Notes under the pieces: generated by a model
Databases searched by the model: none
What the model was told of the DNA's origin: nothing
The model's input: only the letters and a program-made list of their open reading frames with translations
In this document: positions 48,645-56,736 of the stretch, piece after piece
Position numbering within the stretch: the first letter of the stretch is position 1
Layout: the number at the start of each line of letters is the position of its first letter
Origin: Caulobacter ginsengisoli
GTDB lineage: Bacteria > Pseudomonadota > Alphaproteobacteria > Caulobacterales > Caulobacteraceae
NCBI RefSeq assembly: GCF_030814835.1
Contig: NZ_JAUSVS010000005.1
Coordinates: 124,001-188,000, forward strand
Direction of reading: 5' to 3'
Length of the DNA stretch: 64,000 nt
Program-made: the position numbers and the translations under genes

Positions 48645-50102
48645 ATGCAAAATGAAAGCGAAAAACAAGCTGTCGCCATCGTCGAGCGACTTGAAGCCGA
48701 ATACCAGACCTCCGTCGCCGCGCTGCGCAGCGACCTCAAGGCCTTCCTGAAAACCGGCAAAGCCCCCGACCCCGCCGTCCGCGACGCCGGGGCCTACACC
48801 TATCCCGAGCTGCGGCTGACCTGGACCGGCGAGAGCGGTTATCCGCGCATCTCCCGGGCCTATGCGCGCTTGGCCGAGCCGGGGGTCTATACGACCACGG
48901 TCACCCGCCCGTCGGTGTTCCACAACTATCTGGTCGAGCAGCTGTCGCTGCTGATCGCCGACTTCAAGGTCACCGTCGAGGTCGGCCGCTCGGAGCAGGA
49001 AATCCCCTTCCCCTATGTGCTGGACGGCGGCGACCTGGACCTGGCCGACGCGGCCGCCAGCGACATCGCTCGCCACTTCCCGACCACGGAGCTCGCCTTC
49101 ATCGGCGACGAGGTGGCCGACGGCGAGTGGGATGCGGGCCTGGGGTTCGATAGGCCGCTGGCCCTGTTCGACGGCCTGCGCTCGGACTTCTCCCTGGCGC
49201 GGCTCAAGCACTACACCGGCGCCCCGGCCGAGCACGTCCAGCAATACATCCTGTTCACCAACTACCACCGCTATGTCGACGAGTTCGTCCGCTGGGCCTG
49301 CGAGCGGCTGAAGGACGAGAAGACGTCCTATACGGCGCTCAGCTGCAGCGGCGCGGTCCTGGTCACCAAGGATACCCCCGACCCGGAAGCGGCCGTCGCC
49401 AACGGCCCCTGGCGGCGCCATCAGATGCCGGCCTATCACCTGATGGCCGAGAACGGGCAGGGGATCACCCTGGTCAACATCGGGGTCGGGCCCTCCAACG
49501 CCAAGACCATCACCGACCACCTGGCGGTGCTGCGACCCCAGGCCTGGCTGATGATCGGCCACTGCGGCGGCCTGCGCGGCAGCCAGACCATCGGCGACTA
49601 TGTCCTGGCCCACGCCTATCTGCGCGACGACCATGTGCTGGACCAGATCCTGCCGACCGACATCCCGATCCCCTCCATCGCCGAGGTGCAGCGGGCCCTC
49701 TACGACGCGGCCAAGCAGGTCAGCGGCGAGAGCGGGGAGATGCTCAAGCGCCGGCTGCGCACGGGCACGGTGGTGACCACCGACGACCGCAACTGGGAGC
49801 TCCGCTACACCTCCAGCGCCCTGCGCTTCAACCAGAGCCGGGCGGTTGGCATCGACATGGAAAGCGCCACCATCGCCGCTCAGGGCTACCGCTTCCGGGT
49901 GCCGTACGGGACGCTGCTCTGCGTGTCGGACAAGCCGCTGCACGGCGAGATCAAGCTGCCGGGCCAGGCCAACGCCTTCTATGAGCGGGCTATCGGCCAG
50001 CACCTGCAGATCGGCATCGCCACGGTGGACCTGCTGCGGCTCGAAGGGCCCGGCCTGCACAGCCGCAAGCTGCGGGCCTTCGACGAGCCGCCTTTCCGGT
50101 AA
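48645..50102 (+). CDS. amn: AMP nucleosidase
   Basis: 485 residues, full family length. The N-terminal Amn-specific regulatory domain covers about residues 1-180 ([38 protein letters not shown]). The C-terminal purine nucleoside phosphorylase-like domain has [45 protein letters not shown] (about 283-327) and the substrate-binding [33 protein letters not shown]. It hydrolyses AMP to adenine and ribose 5-phosphate, balancing adenylates and purine salvage. No Shine-Dalgarno sequence is visible and a -10 element lies only 6 bases before the ATG. Confidence 0.93.
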   Translation: MQNESEKQAVAIVERLEAEYQTSVAALRSDLKAFLKTGKAPDPAVRDAGAYTYPELRLTWTGESGYPRISRAYARLAEPGVYTTTVTRPSVFHNYLVEQLSLLIADFKVTVEVGRSEQEIPFPYVLDGGDLDLADAAASDIARHFPTTELAFIGDEVADGEWDAGLGFDRPLALFDGLRSDFSLARLKHYTGAPAEHVQQYILFTNYHRYVDEFVRWACERLKDEKTSYTALSCSGAVLVTKDTPDPEAAVANGPWRRHQMPAYHLMAENGQGITLVNIGVGPSNAKTITDHLAVLRPQAWLMIGHCGGLRGSQTIGDYVLAHAYLRDDHVLDQILPTDIPIPSIAEVQRALYDAAKQVSGESGEMLKRRLRTGTVVTTDDRNWELRYTSSALRFNQSRAVGIDMESATIAAQGYRFRVPYGTLLCVSDKPLHGEIKLPGQANAFYERAIGQHLQIGIATVDLLRLEGPGLHSRKLRAFDEPPFR

Positions 50103-50306
50103 AGTCGGGACAACCGCAAGCGGCTGTTTTTATTCATCATGTCGTGAATTGAAGCAGCAGCCGCCCGATTTTTGTGCGCCGCACCATTGCCGTTAGGGCA
50201 GGTCCTGCCCGAGGAAACCGTTGTCTGGGGCCGAACTCGCCAACTATTTTGCTGCACCGCACACTTTTCTCTTGAAGCGTTGTGCGCCGCACCCTACATT
50301 CAGGGG
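50103..50306. other. non-coding upstream part of the amn-hutG gap, with repeats
   Basis: No gene is evident. After amn there is a weak hairpin CCGCAAGCGG with a following T-run (about 50114-50131) that may end its transcript. A perfect palindrome, GGGCAGG-T-CCTGCCC, lies at 50196-50210. The 14-mer TTGTGCGCCGCACC occurs twice, at 50172-50185 and 50280-50293; each copy holds the 11-base palindrome GTGCGCCGCAC, and the second sits inside the promoter spacer of the predicted small RNA. Confidence 0.6.
50272..50300 (+). promoter_or_regulatory. promoter candidate for the small RNA, with embedded operator-like palindrome
   Basis: TTGAAG (50272-50277), a 17-base spacer and TACATT (50295-50300) form a plausible housekeeping promoter. 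The spacer contains GTGCGCCGCAC, a palindrome present a second time 108 bases upstream. The predicted transcript starts near 50307. Confidence 0.45.
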
Positions 50307-50389
50307 GTGAGGCTGGCTTTGCCGCCTCTGCCCTTCCTGGGCGTTTCCTCCCTAATGAACTGCGGCGTCTTCGGGCGCCGCTTTTTTTT
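50307..50389 (+). ncRNA. predicted small regulatory RNA with CCU-rich loops and intrinsic terminator
   Basis: About 83 bases, with three hairpins: GAGGC/GCCTC (50309-50313 with 50324-50328), GCCC/GGGC (50330-50333 with 50339-50342; loop TTCCT), and the terminator GCGGCG/CGCCGC (50362-50367 with 50376-50381) followed by eight Ts. Between the second and third hairpins is the unpaired run TTTCCTCCC (50344-50352). Exposed CCU(CC) motifs of this kind pair with ribosome-binding sites in alphaproteobacterial small RNAs such as CcsR and GsrN. A promoter lies at a suitable distance and no ORF is present. Identity with a named RNA family is not claimed. Confidence 0.6.
50362..50389 (+). terminator. rho-independent terminator
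   Basis: Perfect 6-bp GC stem GCGGCG/CGCCGC with an 8-base loop containing TTCG, followed by TTTTTTTT. It ends the predicted small RNA. Confidence 0.85.
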
Positions 50390-50392
50390 GGC

Positions 50393-50440
50393 CAATCCTC
50401 CCCCTCCGGGGGAGGCCGGCCCAAGGGGCCGGAGGGGGCT
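50393..50440. repeat. solo REP arm of the CCTCCCCC/GGGGGAGG family
   Basis: One arm carrying the CCTCCCCCTCCGGGGGAGG hairpin and GGCC palindrome, related to each arm of the element at 5926-6107 but without a partner. It lies between the small-RNA terminator and the hutG-like gene end. Confidence 0.7.
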
Positions 50441-50454
50441 ACATCCACGGGCTC

Positions 50455-51348
50455 TTACTTCAGCCGCTTCCACTCCGCGGCCAACACCCCCGTCACCCGC
50501 TCGATATCGGCCTTCAGCTTCGCCAGCCCCTCCGTCGGCTCCAGCGTCGCCTCGTCCAGATAGAGGGCCCGGTTGATCTCGATCTGCAGGGCGTGGGTCT
50601 TGCGGGCCGGGCGGCCGTAGTGCTCGGTGGTGTAGCCGCCGGCATAGGGGCTGTTGCGGGCGCAGCGATAGCCCATGGCTTCGAGTTCGCGCTCGACCAT
50701 CGTCGTCAGGACCGGGGCGCAGGCCGCGCCGAAGCGGTCGCCCAGCACGATGTCGCAGCCCCGGCCGTGGCGCGTGGTCACCACCCCGCTTCCGGCCGCC
50801 GCCGGCATGGAGTGCCAGTCGATCAGGATGGCCAGGCCATGCGCCGCCCGCGCCTCGGCCAACAGCCGGGCCAGGGCGTCGTGATAGGGCCGGTGGACGC
50901 TGTCGACCCGCTCCCGCGCCTCGGCGAAGGTCAGCTTGCGGGCATAGATCTCGCGGCCTTCGGAGACCACCTTGGCGATGCTGCCCAGTCCCGCCGCCAC
51001 CCGGGCGGTGCGGCCCTTGGCGAAGTCGGGCAGCTCGTCCTCGAACATGCCCTGGTCCAGCTCCCAGGGCTCGCGGTTGACGTCGATCCAGGCCCGGGCC
51101 AGCCGGGCGGTGATCAGGGTCGCGCCCTGGGCCGGCGCGCCCTCGACCAGCCGGTCGACCAGGGCGTCCTCGGAACGGCGGATCGCGGCGGCGTCCAGCA
51201 TCGAGGCGGCCATCATCTCAGCCGGATAGATGCTGCCGGAATGGGGCGAGGCGAACACCAGGGGCGAAGACGGCGCCTCCGGGCCCGGCCGCGCGATGGC
51301 GAAGGGCGGTTCGGCAACCAGGGCGCCAGGGGGCTGGATGGCGTTCAT
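50455..51348 (-). CDS. N-formylglutamate amidohydrolase family protein
   Basis: 297 residues from the ATG at 51348; an in-frame ATG at 51360 is possible, and neither has a good ribosome site. Family blocks: VFASPHSGSIYPAEM (metal His), RSEDALVDRLVEGAPAQGATLITARLARAWIDVNREPWELD, HRPYHDALARLL, LAILIDWHSMP (His ligand) and the closing HALQIEINRALYLDE (Glu). The family hydrolyses N-formylglutamate to glutamate and formate, the last step of one histidine route, but many members act elsewhere. No hut genes are adjacent. It is divergent from cpdR. Confidence 0.85.
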   Translation of the reverse strand: MNAIQPPGALVAEPPFAIARPGPEAPSSPLVFASPHSGSIYPAEMMAASMLDAAAIRRSEDALVDRLVEGAPAQGATLITARLARAWIDVNREPWELDQGMFEDELPDFAKGRTARVAAGLGSIAKVVSEGREIYARKLTFAEARERVDSVHRPYHDALARLLAEARAAHGLAILIDWHSMPAAAGSGVVTTRHGRGCDIVLGDRFGAACAPVLTTMVERELEAMGYRCARNSPYAGGYTTEHYGRPARKTHALQIEINRALYLDEATLEPTEGLAKLKADIERVTGVLAAEWKRLK

Positions 51349-51450
51349 CGCGCTTATCATCCGGGTGCCCGACGCTCCGGTCAAAGCCTTTCACCGCACC
51401 TTTACACCTCGCCGTTAAGGATGCCGTCCGAGATCAACGAAGAGGCTCCC

Positions 51451-51807
51451 ATGCCCCGCATCCTGCTGGCCGAAGACGACGACTCGCTGCGCGGCTTCCT
51501 GGCCCGGGCCCTGGAAAGGGCCGGCTATGAGGTCAAGGCCTGCGCCGACGGCGAGGAGGCGGCCGCCTGCCTCGACGAGGACTGGGACCTGCTGCTCACC
51601 GACATCGTCATGCCCGGCATGGACGGCATCGAGGTGGCCCGCCACGCCGCCGCCCGCCACCCCGGCCTGCGCATCATGTTCATCACCGGTTTCGCGGCCG
51701 TGGCCCTGACCGCCCCCGACCTGGCGCCGGCCGGCTCCAAGGTGCTGTCCAAGCCCGTGCACCTGCGCGAGATCGTCACCGAGGTCGAACGGATGATGGC
51801 GGCCTAG
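51451..51807 (+). CDS. cpdR: single-domain response regulator CpdR
   Basis: 118 residues, one receiver domain with acidic pocket Glu8-Asp9-Asp10, phosphorylation site Asp51 (LLLTDIVMPGMDGIE), Thr in IMFITGFAAVAL and Lys in VLSKPVHLREIV. The length, Asp51 and the ITGFAAVAL...VLSKPVHLREIV tail match Caulobacter CpdR. In its unphosphorylated form CpdR docks the ClpXP protease at the cell pole so that CtrA, PdeA and other substrates are degraded; the CckA-ChpT phosphorelay switches it off. The frame is open up to an ATG at 51421, but the family start is MPRILLAED. It is divergent from the hutG-like gene. Confidence 0.93.
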   Translation: MPRILLAEDDDSLRGFLARALERAGYEVKACADGEEAAACLDEDWDLLLTDIVMPGMDGIEVARHAAARHPGLRIMFITGFAAVALTAPDLAPAGSKVLSKPVHLREIVTEVERMMAA

Positions 51808-51845
51808 GGCCCGAGCTCACTCGGCTCGAGAGCGTAACTTTCCAT

Positions 51846-51969
51846 CCGCTCATCCCCGCGAAAGCGGGGACCCAGGTGTTTTTCGTAGCTGACTTTCAGC
51901 CGCCCGGACCTGTCAGAACCGCCCTCAACAGCAAAAAGCCTGGGTCCCCGCTTTCGCGGGGATGAGCGG
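51846..51969. repeat. 124-bp REPIN-like element, copy 1
   Basis: The terminal arms (about 37 bases each, 51846-51882 and 51933-51969) are near-perfect inverted copies, each with an inner CCCCGCGAAAGCGGGG hairpin. The centre is related to that of the copy at 56609-56733 over its whole length, so these are two members of one transposable family and not chance palindromes. It lies between cpdR and tRNA-Val. Confidence 0.88.
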
Positions 51970-52054
51970 TATTAAGTATGGGCCCTGGGGCGCAGCGCAC
52001 GGGCCGCTTGCGCCCGCCGCCGCTCATGGGTATATCGCCCCCTCCCGCCGGAAC

Positions 52055-52129
52055 GGACGCGTAGCTCAGTGGGAGAGCACCTCGTTGACATCGAGGGGGT
52101 CGCTGGTTCAATCCCAGCCGTGTCCACCA
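52055..52129 (+). tRNA. tRNA-Val (anticodon GAC)
   Basis: 75 bases including an encoded CCA. Acceptor stem GGACGCG/CGTGTCC (one G-T pair), D-arm GCTCAGTGGGAGAGC, anticodon stem CCTCG/CGAGG with loop TTGACAT (anticodon GAC), and T-arm CTGGTTCAATCCCAG. Reads GUC/GUU codons. Confidence 0.96.
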
Positions 52130-52337
52130 TCCTGCTTCGCTCTTTCGGAGCTTCGCAGGATTGATCCCGGGGTCTGCATTCGAAGCAGGATGATCTCCGA
52201 AGCCTTGGCGAAGGCGGACGACTCCACCTTTCCGCTGCGCCACCGCTCCCCCTATCCGGGGGATGGCGGGATGGGCCGAGCTGAAGCATACAGGTTCAGA
52301 GCCCGATCAAGTTCCACCATACGCCGGTATTCCTGAC
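52130..52337. other. non-coding stretch after tRNA-Val with a decayed tRNA-like tail
   Basis: No gene is evident. A hairpin TCCTGC/GCAGGA follows the tRNA directly (about 52131-52161). Further on, GGTTCA (52293-52298) and TCCACCAT (52313-52320) repeat the T-loop and 3' end of tRNA-Val (52105-52110 and 52123-52130) with nearly the same spacing, as a relic of partial duplication or of an old integration site might. The remainder is unremarkable. Confidence 0.4.
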
Positions 52338-53009
52338 ATGACCCTCACCCGCCGCGCCGGCCTGGGACTGATCCTGGCGGGGGCGCTGTCTGGCGGGGGG
52401 CCGGCCTTTGCCGCCGGCGCGAAACTGTCTGAGCGGGACGGCGACATCTGGATCTCCGATGGCGCCGGTGAGCGGCGGTTGACTCGCAACGGAGCCAATC
52501 GCGATCCGGCTCTGTCGCCGGATGGTCGGCTGGTCGCCTACGTCCATGACGATCAGAAGACCGCGGACGACTTTGGCTATCCGAAGTCGTCCCTGTGGCT
52601 CTGCGACCTGACGACGGGCGCAACCCGCCGCGCCGCCGCGCCGCAGGCCAGCGACCAGGTCGGCCAGGACTTCACCGGCATCGGCTCGCCGGTCTTCTCG
52701 CTGGGCGGCGGCTTCGTCTATGTGATGGCCAACGCCTGGGTGACCTCGGCGGCGATCCATCAGGTCAACCTCAAGACCGGCGCCCATCGCTATGTCATCG
52801 ACGGCAACAGCGTGGCGGTGATCCGCACCGGGCCCTATCGCGGGTTCCTGCTGGTGAACCGGCACCGATATCGCGCCAACGGGGGCGGGGCCTACGATCC
52901 GACCTTCGTGGTCCGGCCCGACGCCAAGGTCGCCTTCGCCATCCCCGGCAGCGAGGACAGGGACGCGGCGGTCGGGGCCTGGCTCAAGCGTCACGGCGGG
53001 ACCGTCTGA
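52338..53009 (+). CDS. exported TolB/WD40-like beta-propeller repeat protein
   Basis: 223 residues from the ATG at 52338. The signal segment MTLTRRAGLGLILAGALSGGGPAFAAG (TRRAGL start resembles a weak Tat signal) is followed by propeller-like strands: DGDIWISDGAGERRLTRNGANRDPALSPDGRLVAYVHDD is a typical PD40/TolB blade, repeated in looser form up to the C-terminus. At about 195 mature residues it would form only part of a propeller or oligomerise. Periplasmic; function unknown. A second small exported protein gene follows 90 bases later. Confidence 0.7.
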   Translation: MTLTRRAGLGLILAGALSGGGPAFAAGAKLSERDGDIWISDGAGERRLTRNGANRDPALSPDGRLVAYVHDDQKTADDFGYPKSSLWLCDLTTGATRRAAAPQASDQVGQDFTGIGSPVFSLGGGFVYVMANAWVTSAAIHQVNLKTGAHRYVIDGNSVAVIRTGPYRGFLLVNRHRYRANGGGAYDPTFVVRPDAKVAFAIPGSEDRDAAVGAWLKRHGGTV

Positions 53010-53029
53010 CAGGCGCCGGCCCCTTTTCT

Positions 53030-53068
53030 GGGGACGCGGCGCGAAGCCGTCCCCGGCACCCTGCCGGG
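53030..53068. other. two adjacent GC-rich stem-loops
   Basis: GGGGACG/CGTCCCC (53030-53036 with 53048-53054) overlaps a second stem CCCGGCA/TGCCGGG (53052-53058 with 53062-53068), so the two could be alternative structures. They lie in the 90-bp gap between two exported-protein genes. There is no T-run, so termination is not assured. Confidence 0.4.
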
Positions 53069-53099
53069 CAGACGTCCAACGCGACCGCAAGGAAACGCC

Positions 53100-53531
53100 A
53101 TGCCCGCCCTAGCCATCGCCCTGCTTCTGGCCACCGCTCCGGCCCAGCCGCCTCAGACCTGGAAGGGCGTTCTTTGCGCCCACGATCCAGGACGCAATGC
53201 CCTAGTCGGCTCGGACATCTATTACAGCTACGGCGCCGCCAAGGTTTGGATCGTCGGCAGGGAAACCCTGATCCCCGTCGACCTGACCAAACTCGTCGAG
53301 GCGAAAGGAAAGCCCTTCTACACGGGCAATGACACGGTCGTTTTGAACGGCAGGACCTACCGGAAGTTCGGCCTGCCCAGGGTCCTGAAGGCCCAGGAGC
53401 TCGAGGCGAAGCCCGAGGGTTTCAAGGACGGCGTTCCCTTCTATCGGGCGGGCGGCGGCGATGAACAGGTCCTCTATGCCCTCAGCCAGGCCGTGGGCTG
53501 CGAGTTCCAGCCCTACGCCCTGACCCGTTGA
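53100..53531 (+). CDS. small exported protein of unknown function
   Basis: 143 residues. A short hydrophobic signal (MPALAIALLLATAPAQ) is followed by a mature domain of about 125 residues with two cysteines (VLCAHDPG, AVGCEFQ) and a mixed alpha/beta pattern (GRETLIPVDLTKLVEAKGKPFYTGNDTVVLNGRTYRKFG). I recognise no family. AAGGAAACGCC precedes the ATG. Possibly cotranscribed with the propeller-like gene upstream. Confidence 0.6.
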   Translation: MPALAIALLLATAPAQPPQTWKGVLCAHDPGRNALVGSDIYYSYGAAKVWIVGRETLIPVDLTKLVEAKGKPFYTGNDTVVLNGRTYRKFGLPRVLKAQELEAKPEGFKDGVPFYRAGGGDEQVLYALSQAVGCEFQPYALTR

Positions 53532-53652
53532 GCGGACGCCGCCCGCGCCGCCCGGCAAGATATTCACGCTCGGCATAGTGAGTGTTGACGCGACCCACAG
53601 ATCGACGGCATGCTCCTCACCAATCGACGTTCAAAGTCGAAGGGGGAAGCGC

Positions 53653-54954
53653 GTGGAGTCGAAGACCGTCACGGGTGAGCTGTCGCCAGCGCCGACCAGC
53701 CTCAAGGCCTGGTTCGTGCTGGGCATGCTGTGCCTGGTCTATGTGCTGAACTTCCTCGACCGGCAGCTGCTGTCGATCCTGGCCAAGCCGATCCAGGACA
53801 GCCTGGGGGTGACCGACGGCCAGCTGGGGCTGATCGGGGGGCTCTATTTCGCGCTGTTCTACTGCCTGATCTCCATTCCCGTCGGCTGGCTGGCCGACCG
53901 CACCAACCGGGTCCGGGTGCTGGCCTTCGCCTGCGCCCTGTGGAGCGCCGCCACGGTCGCCTGTGGGATGGCGGCCAGCTATCCGCAGCTGGTGGCGGCG
54001 CGGATGGCGGTGGGGGTCGGGGAGGCGGGGGGCGTGCCGCCCTCCTACGCCATCATCTCCGACTACTTCCCGCCCGGCCGCAGAGGGACGGCGCTGGGGC
54101 TGTTCAACCTGGGCCCGCCGATCGGCCAGGCGCTGGGCGTGGCGTTCGGGGCCTCCATCGCCGCCGCCTTCAGCTGGCGGCTGGCCTTCATCTCGCTGGG
54201 CGCGGTGGGGGTCTTCACGGCGCTCGCGGTGCTGCTGTTCGTGCGCGAGCCCAGGCGGGGCGGGCTGGACCGGGTCCAGGCCCCGGCGGACCCCAGGGTC
54301 GACGGCTTCTGGCCGACCGTGCGGATGTTCTTCTCCCACCCGGCCCTGGCCCTGGCGGCGGCGGGCGGCGGAGTGACCCAGATCGTCACCTATGGGGCCG
54401 GCAACTTCACCACCCTGCTGCTGATCCGCGAAAAGGGCATGACCCTGCAGGACATCGCGCTCTGGTACGCCCTGGTGGTGGCGGTCGGCATGGGCGGCGG
54501 CATCTTCGTCTCGGGACGGGCGATCGACTATTTCACCAGGCGCTCCAAGGCCGCCTATGCCTGGCTGCCGGCCCTGACCCTGACCCTGGCCGTGCCCTTC
54601 TTCATCGCCTTCGTCTGGGCCCCGACCTGGCCCCTGGCCCTGGCCCTGCTGCTGGGCCCCACCTTCCTCAACTACTTCTACCTCTCCTCGGCCGTGGCCC
54701 TGGTGCAGGAGGAGGTCGCCCCGCGCCAGCGGGTGCTGTCGGGGGCGCTGCTGCTGCTGGTCATGAACCTGACAGGCATGGGCATTGGCCCGACCCTGGT
54801 GGGGGCGGTCAGCGACTGGCTGCGGCCGACCCACCCCGAGCACAGTCTTCAAGTGGCCTTCTATGGCCTCTTGCCCTTCTACGCCCTCGCCATCGGCCTT
54901 TTCCTGTGGCTGGCCCGGGTGCTGCGCCGCGAACAAGCTGGAGCCGCCGCATGA
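53653..54954 (+). CDS. MFS transporter, spinster-like
   Basis: 433 residues from the GTG at 53653 (AGGGGGAAGC before it); a GTG at 53578 would add 25 polar residues. Twelve membrane helices; the first block VYVLNFLDRQLLSILAKPIQDSLGVTDGQLGLIGGLYFALFYCLISIPVGWLADRTNR and RMAVGVGEAGGVPPSYAIISDYFPPGRRGTALGLFNLG are typical of the spinster-like MFS branch common in Caulobacterales and sphingomonads. Substrates in this branch are mostly unknown. The stop overlaps the carboxylesterase start (ATGA), so uptake or export of an ester or its product is likely. Confidence 0.88.
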   Translation: MESKTVTGELSPAPTSLKAWFVLGMLCLVYVLNFLDRQLLSILAKPIQDSLGVTDGQLGLIGGLYFALFYCLISIPVGWLADRTNRVRVLAFACALWSAATVACGMAASYPQLVAARMAVGVGEAGGVPPSYAIISDYFPPGRRGTALGLFNLGPPIGQALGVAFGASIAAAFSWRLAFISLGAVGVFTALAVLLFVREPRRGGLDRVQAPADPRVDGFWPTVRMFFSHPALALAAAGGGVTQIVTYGAGNFTTLLLIREKGMTLQDIALWYALVVAVGMGGGIFVSGRAIDYFTRRSKAAYAWLPALTLTLAVPFFIAFVWAPTWPLALALLLGPTFLNYFYLSSAVALVQEEVAPRQRVLSGALLLLVMNLTGMGIGPTLVGAVSDWLRPTHPEHSLQVAFYGLLPFYALAIGLFLWLARVLRREQAGAAA

Positions 54955-56594
54955 TCCGTCCCCTGCTCGCCGCCGTTCTGCTGACCCTCACCTGCGCCGC
55001 GCCGGCCTGGGCGGCGGACAATCCCCTCGTCGAGGCGCCGGCCGGCAGGCTGGAAGGCCGGATGAGCGGCGAGGTCCGGGCCTTCAAGGGCATCCCCTAC
55101 GCCGCCGCGCCGGTCGGCGACCTGCGCTGGGCGCCGCCCAGGCCCGCGGCCCATTGGGACGGCTTGCGCCAGGCCGACGATTTCGGTCCCGCCTGTCCGC
55201 AGTTCAGGGCCCCGCCCGGCGGCATCTACTGGGCCCCGCCGCCGCCGATGAGCGAGGACTGCCTGTCGCTGAACGTCTGGGCGCCCGCCAAGGCCGGCCC
55301 AAAGGACAGCAAGGGGGCGCCGGTCATCGTCTGGATCCATGGCGGCTCTTTCGCCGGCGGCTCGAGCCGCGAGACCCTCTATGAGGGCACGAAGATGGCC
55401 GGCCGCGGGGTGGTGGTCGTCTCGATCAACTATCGCCTGGGCGTGCTGGGCTTCCTGGCCCATCCGGAGCTGTCGGCCGAGTCGCCGGACGGGCTGTCGG
55501 GCAACTGGGGCCTGCTCGACCAGGTGGAGGCCCTGCGCTGGGTCCAGCGCAACATCGCCGCCTTCGGGGGCGATCCGGGCAATGTCACCATCGCCGGGGA
55601 ATCGGCCGGCGGCCTGTCGGTGGCCTATCTGATGGCCATGCCCTCGGCCCGGGGCCTGTTCGCCAAGGCCATCCTCCAGAGCGCCTACACCACCTCGGCG
55701 CCCGAACTGAAGCAGGCCAGCAACGGCACGCCCTCGGCCGAGGCGTCGGGCCAGGCCCTGGCCGCCAGGCTGGGGGCGGCTGACGTCGCGAGCCTTCGGG
55801 CCATCGACGCCGACAAGCTGATCGCCAAGTCCGCCTTCGCCTACTTCCCCTTCCCGACCGTCGACGGCAAACTGATCCCGCGCCAGCTGGTCGACACGTT
55901 CGACCGCGGCGAGCAGGCGCCCGTGCCGCTGATCGCCGGCTTCAACAGCGGCGAGATCCGCTCGCTGATGATCCTGGCCCCCAAGACCCCGCTGACCGCC
56001 GGGGCCTACGAGAAGACCATCCGCGACAACTACGGCGACCTGGCCGACAGCTTCCTGGGGCTCTACCCCAGCCGCGACATGGGCGAGAGCATTCTGGCGA
56101 CCACCCGGGACGGCCTCTACGGCTGGACGGCCTGGCGGCTGGCGGCCAAGCAGACGGCGGCGGGCCAGAGCGCCTATCTCTACATCTTCGACCACAGCTA
56201 TCCGGCCGCCGACAGCGCCGGGTTGCACGCCTTCCACGGCGCCGAGCTGCCCTACATGTTCGGCAACATCAATCGCGCCGGTCCCTACTGGCCGGCCATT
56301 CCCCAGACCCCGGGCGAGCGGGCCATGGCCGACGCCATGGTCGACTACTGGGTCAGCTTCGCCACGACCGGCCGGCCCAAGGCCAGGGGCGCCCCCGACT
56401 GGCCGGCCTTTGGCAGGCCGGGCTACTTCATGGCCTTCCAGGACGTCCCCAAGGTCTCGGCCGACCTGCTGCCGGGCGTGTTCGCCCTGCATGAAAGCGT
56501 GGTCTGCCGCCGGCGCGCGGCGGGGACCCAGCCATGGGTGTGGAACCTGGGCCTGGCTGCGGGGGTCATTCCACCCAAGGCCGAGGGCTGCTGA
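54951..56594 (+). CDS. exported type B carboxylesterase
   Basis: 547 residues. A Sec signal peptide (MIRPLLAAVLLTLTCAAPAWAA, about 22 residues) precedes a full carboxylesterase fold: VRAFKGIPYAAAPVGDLRW, SEDCLSLNVW, oxyanion HGGSF (130-134), catalytic Ser218 in GESAGG, and His in HAFHGAELPYMFG near residue 425. The acid residue is expected in the block around FNSGEIRSL. It hydrolyses esters in the periplasm. It is translationally coupled to an MFS transporter gene, suggesting hydrolysis of an imported or secreted ester. Confidence 0.9.
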   Translation: MIRPLLAAVLLTLTCAAPAWAADNPLVEAPAGRLEGRMSGEVRAFKGIPYAAAPVGDLRWAPPRPAAHWDGLRQADDFGPACPQFRAPPGGIYWAPPPPMSEDCLSLNVWAPAKAGPKDSKGAPVIVWIHGGSFAGGSSRETLYEGTKMAGRGVVVVSINYRLGVLGFLAHPELSAESPDGLSGNWGLLDQVEALRWVQRNIAAFGGDPGNVTIAGESAGGLSVAYLMAMPSARGLFAKAILQSAYTTSAPELKQASNGTPSAEASGQALAARLGAADVASLRAIDADKLIAKSAFAYFPFPTVDGKLIPRQLVDTFDRGEQAPVPLIAGFNSGEIRSLMILAPKTPLTAGAYEKTIRDNYGDLADSFLGLYPSRDMGESILATTRDGLYGWTAWRLAAKQTAAGQSAYLYIFDHSYPAADSAGLHAFHGAELPYMFGNINRAGPYWPAIPQTPGERAMADAMVDYWVSFATTGRPKARGAPDWPAFGRPGYFMAFQDVPKVSADLLPGVFALHESVVCRRRAAGTQPWVWNLGLAAGVIPPKAEGC

Positions 56595-56608
56595 ACGGCA
56601 ACCCACAC

Positions 56609-56733
56609 CCGCTCATCCCCGCGAAAGCGGGGACCCAGGTGTTTTTGGTTGCAGCTTTTCAACCGCCCAGACCTGCCGGGATTGCTCTCAACAACGAAAA
56701 AGCCTGGGTCCCCGCTTTCGCGGGGATGAGCGG
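56609..56733. repeat. 125-bp REPIN-like element, copy 2
   Basis: Same structure and arm sequence as 51846-51969, with a related but diverged centre (most differences are single bases). It ends 4 bases before the TetR gene stop and lies between that gene and the convergent carboxylesterase gene. Confidence 0.88.
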
Positions 56734-56736
56734 ATT

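Noticed and set aside
50307-50389. 6S RNA
   Set aside because: Too short (about 83 bases) and without the long open-bubble rod structure of 6S RNA.
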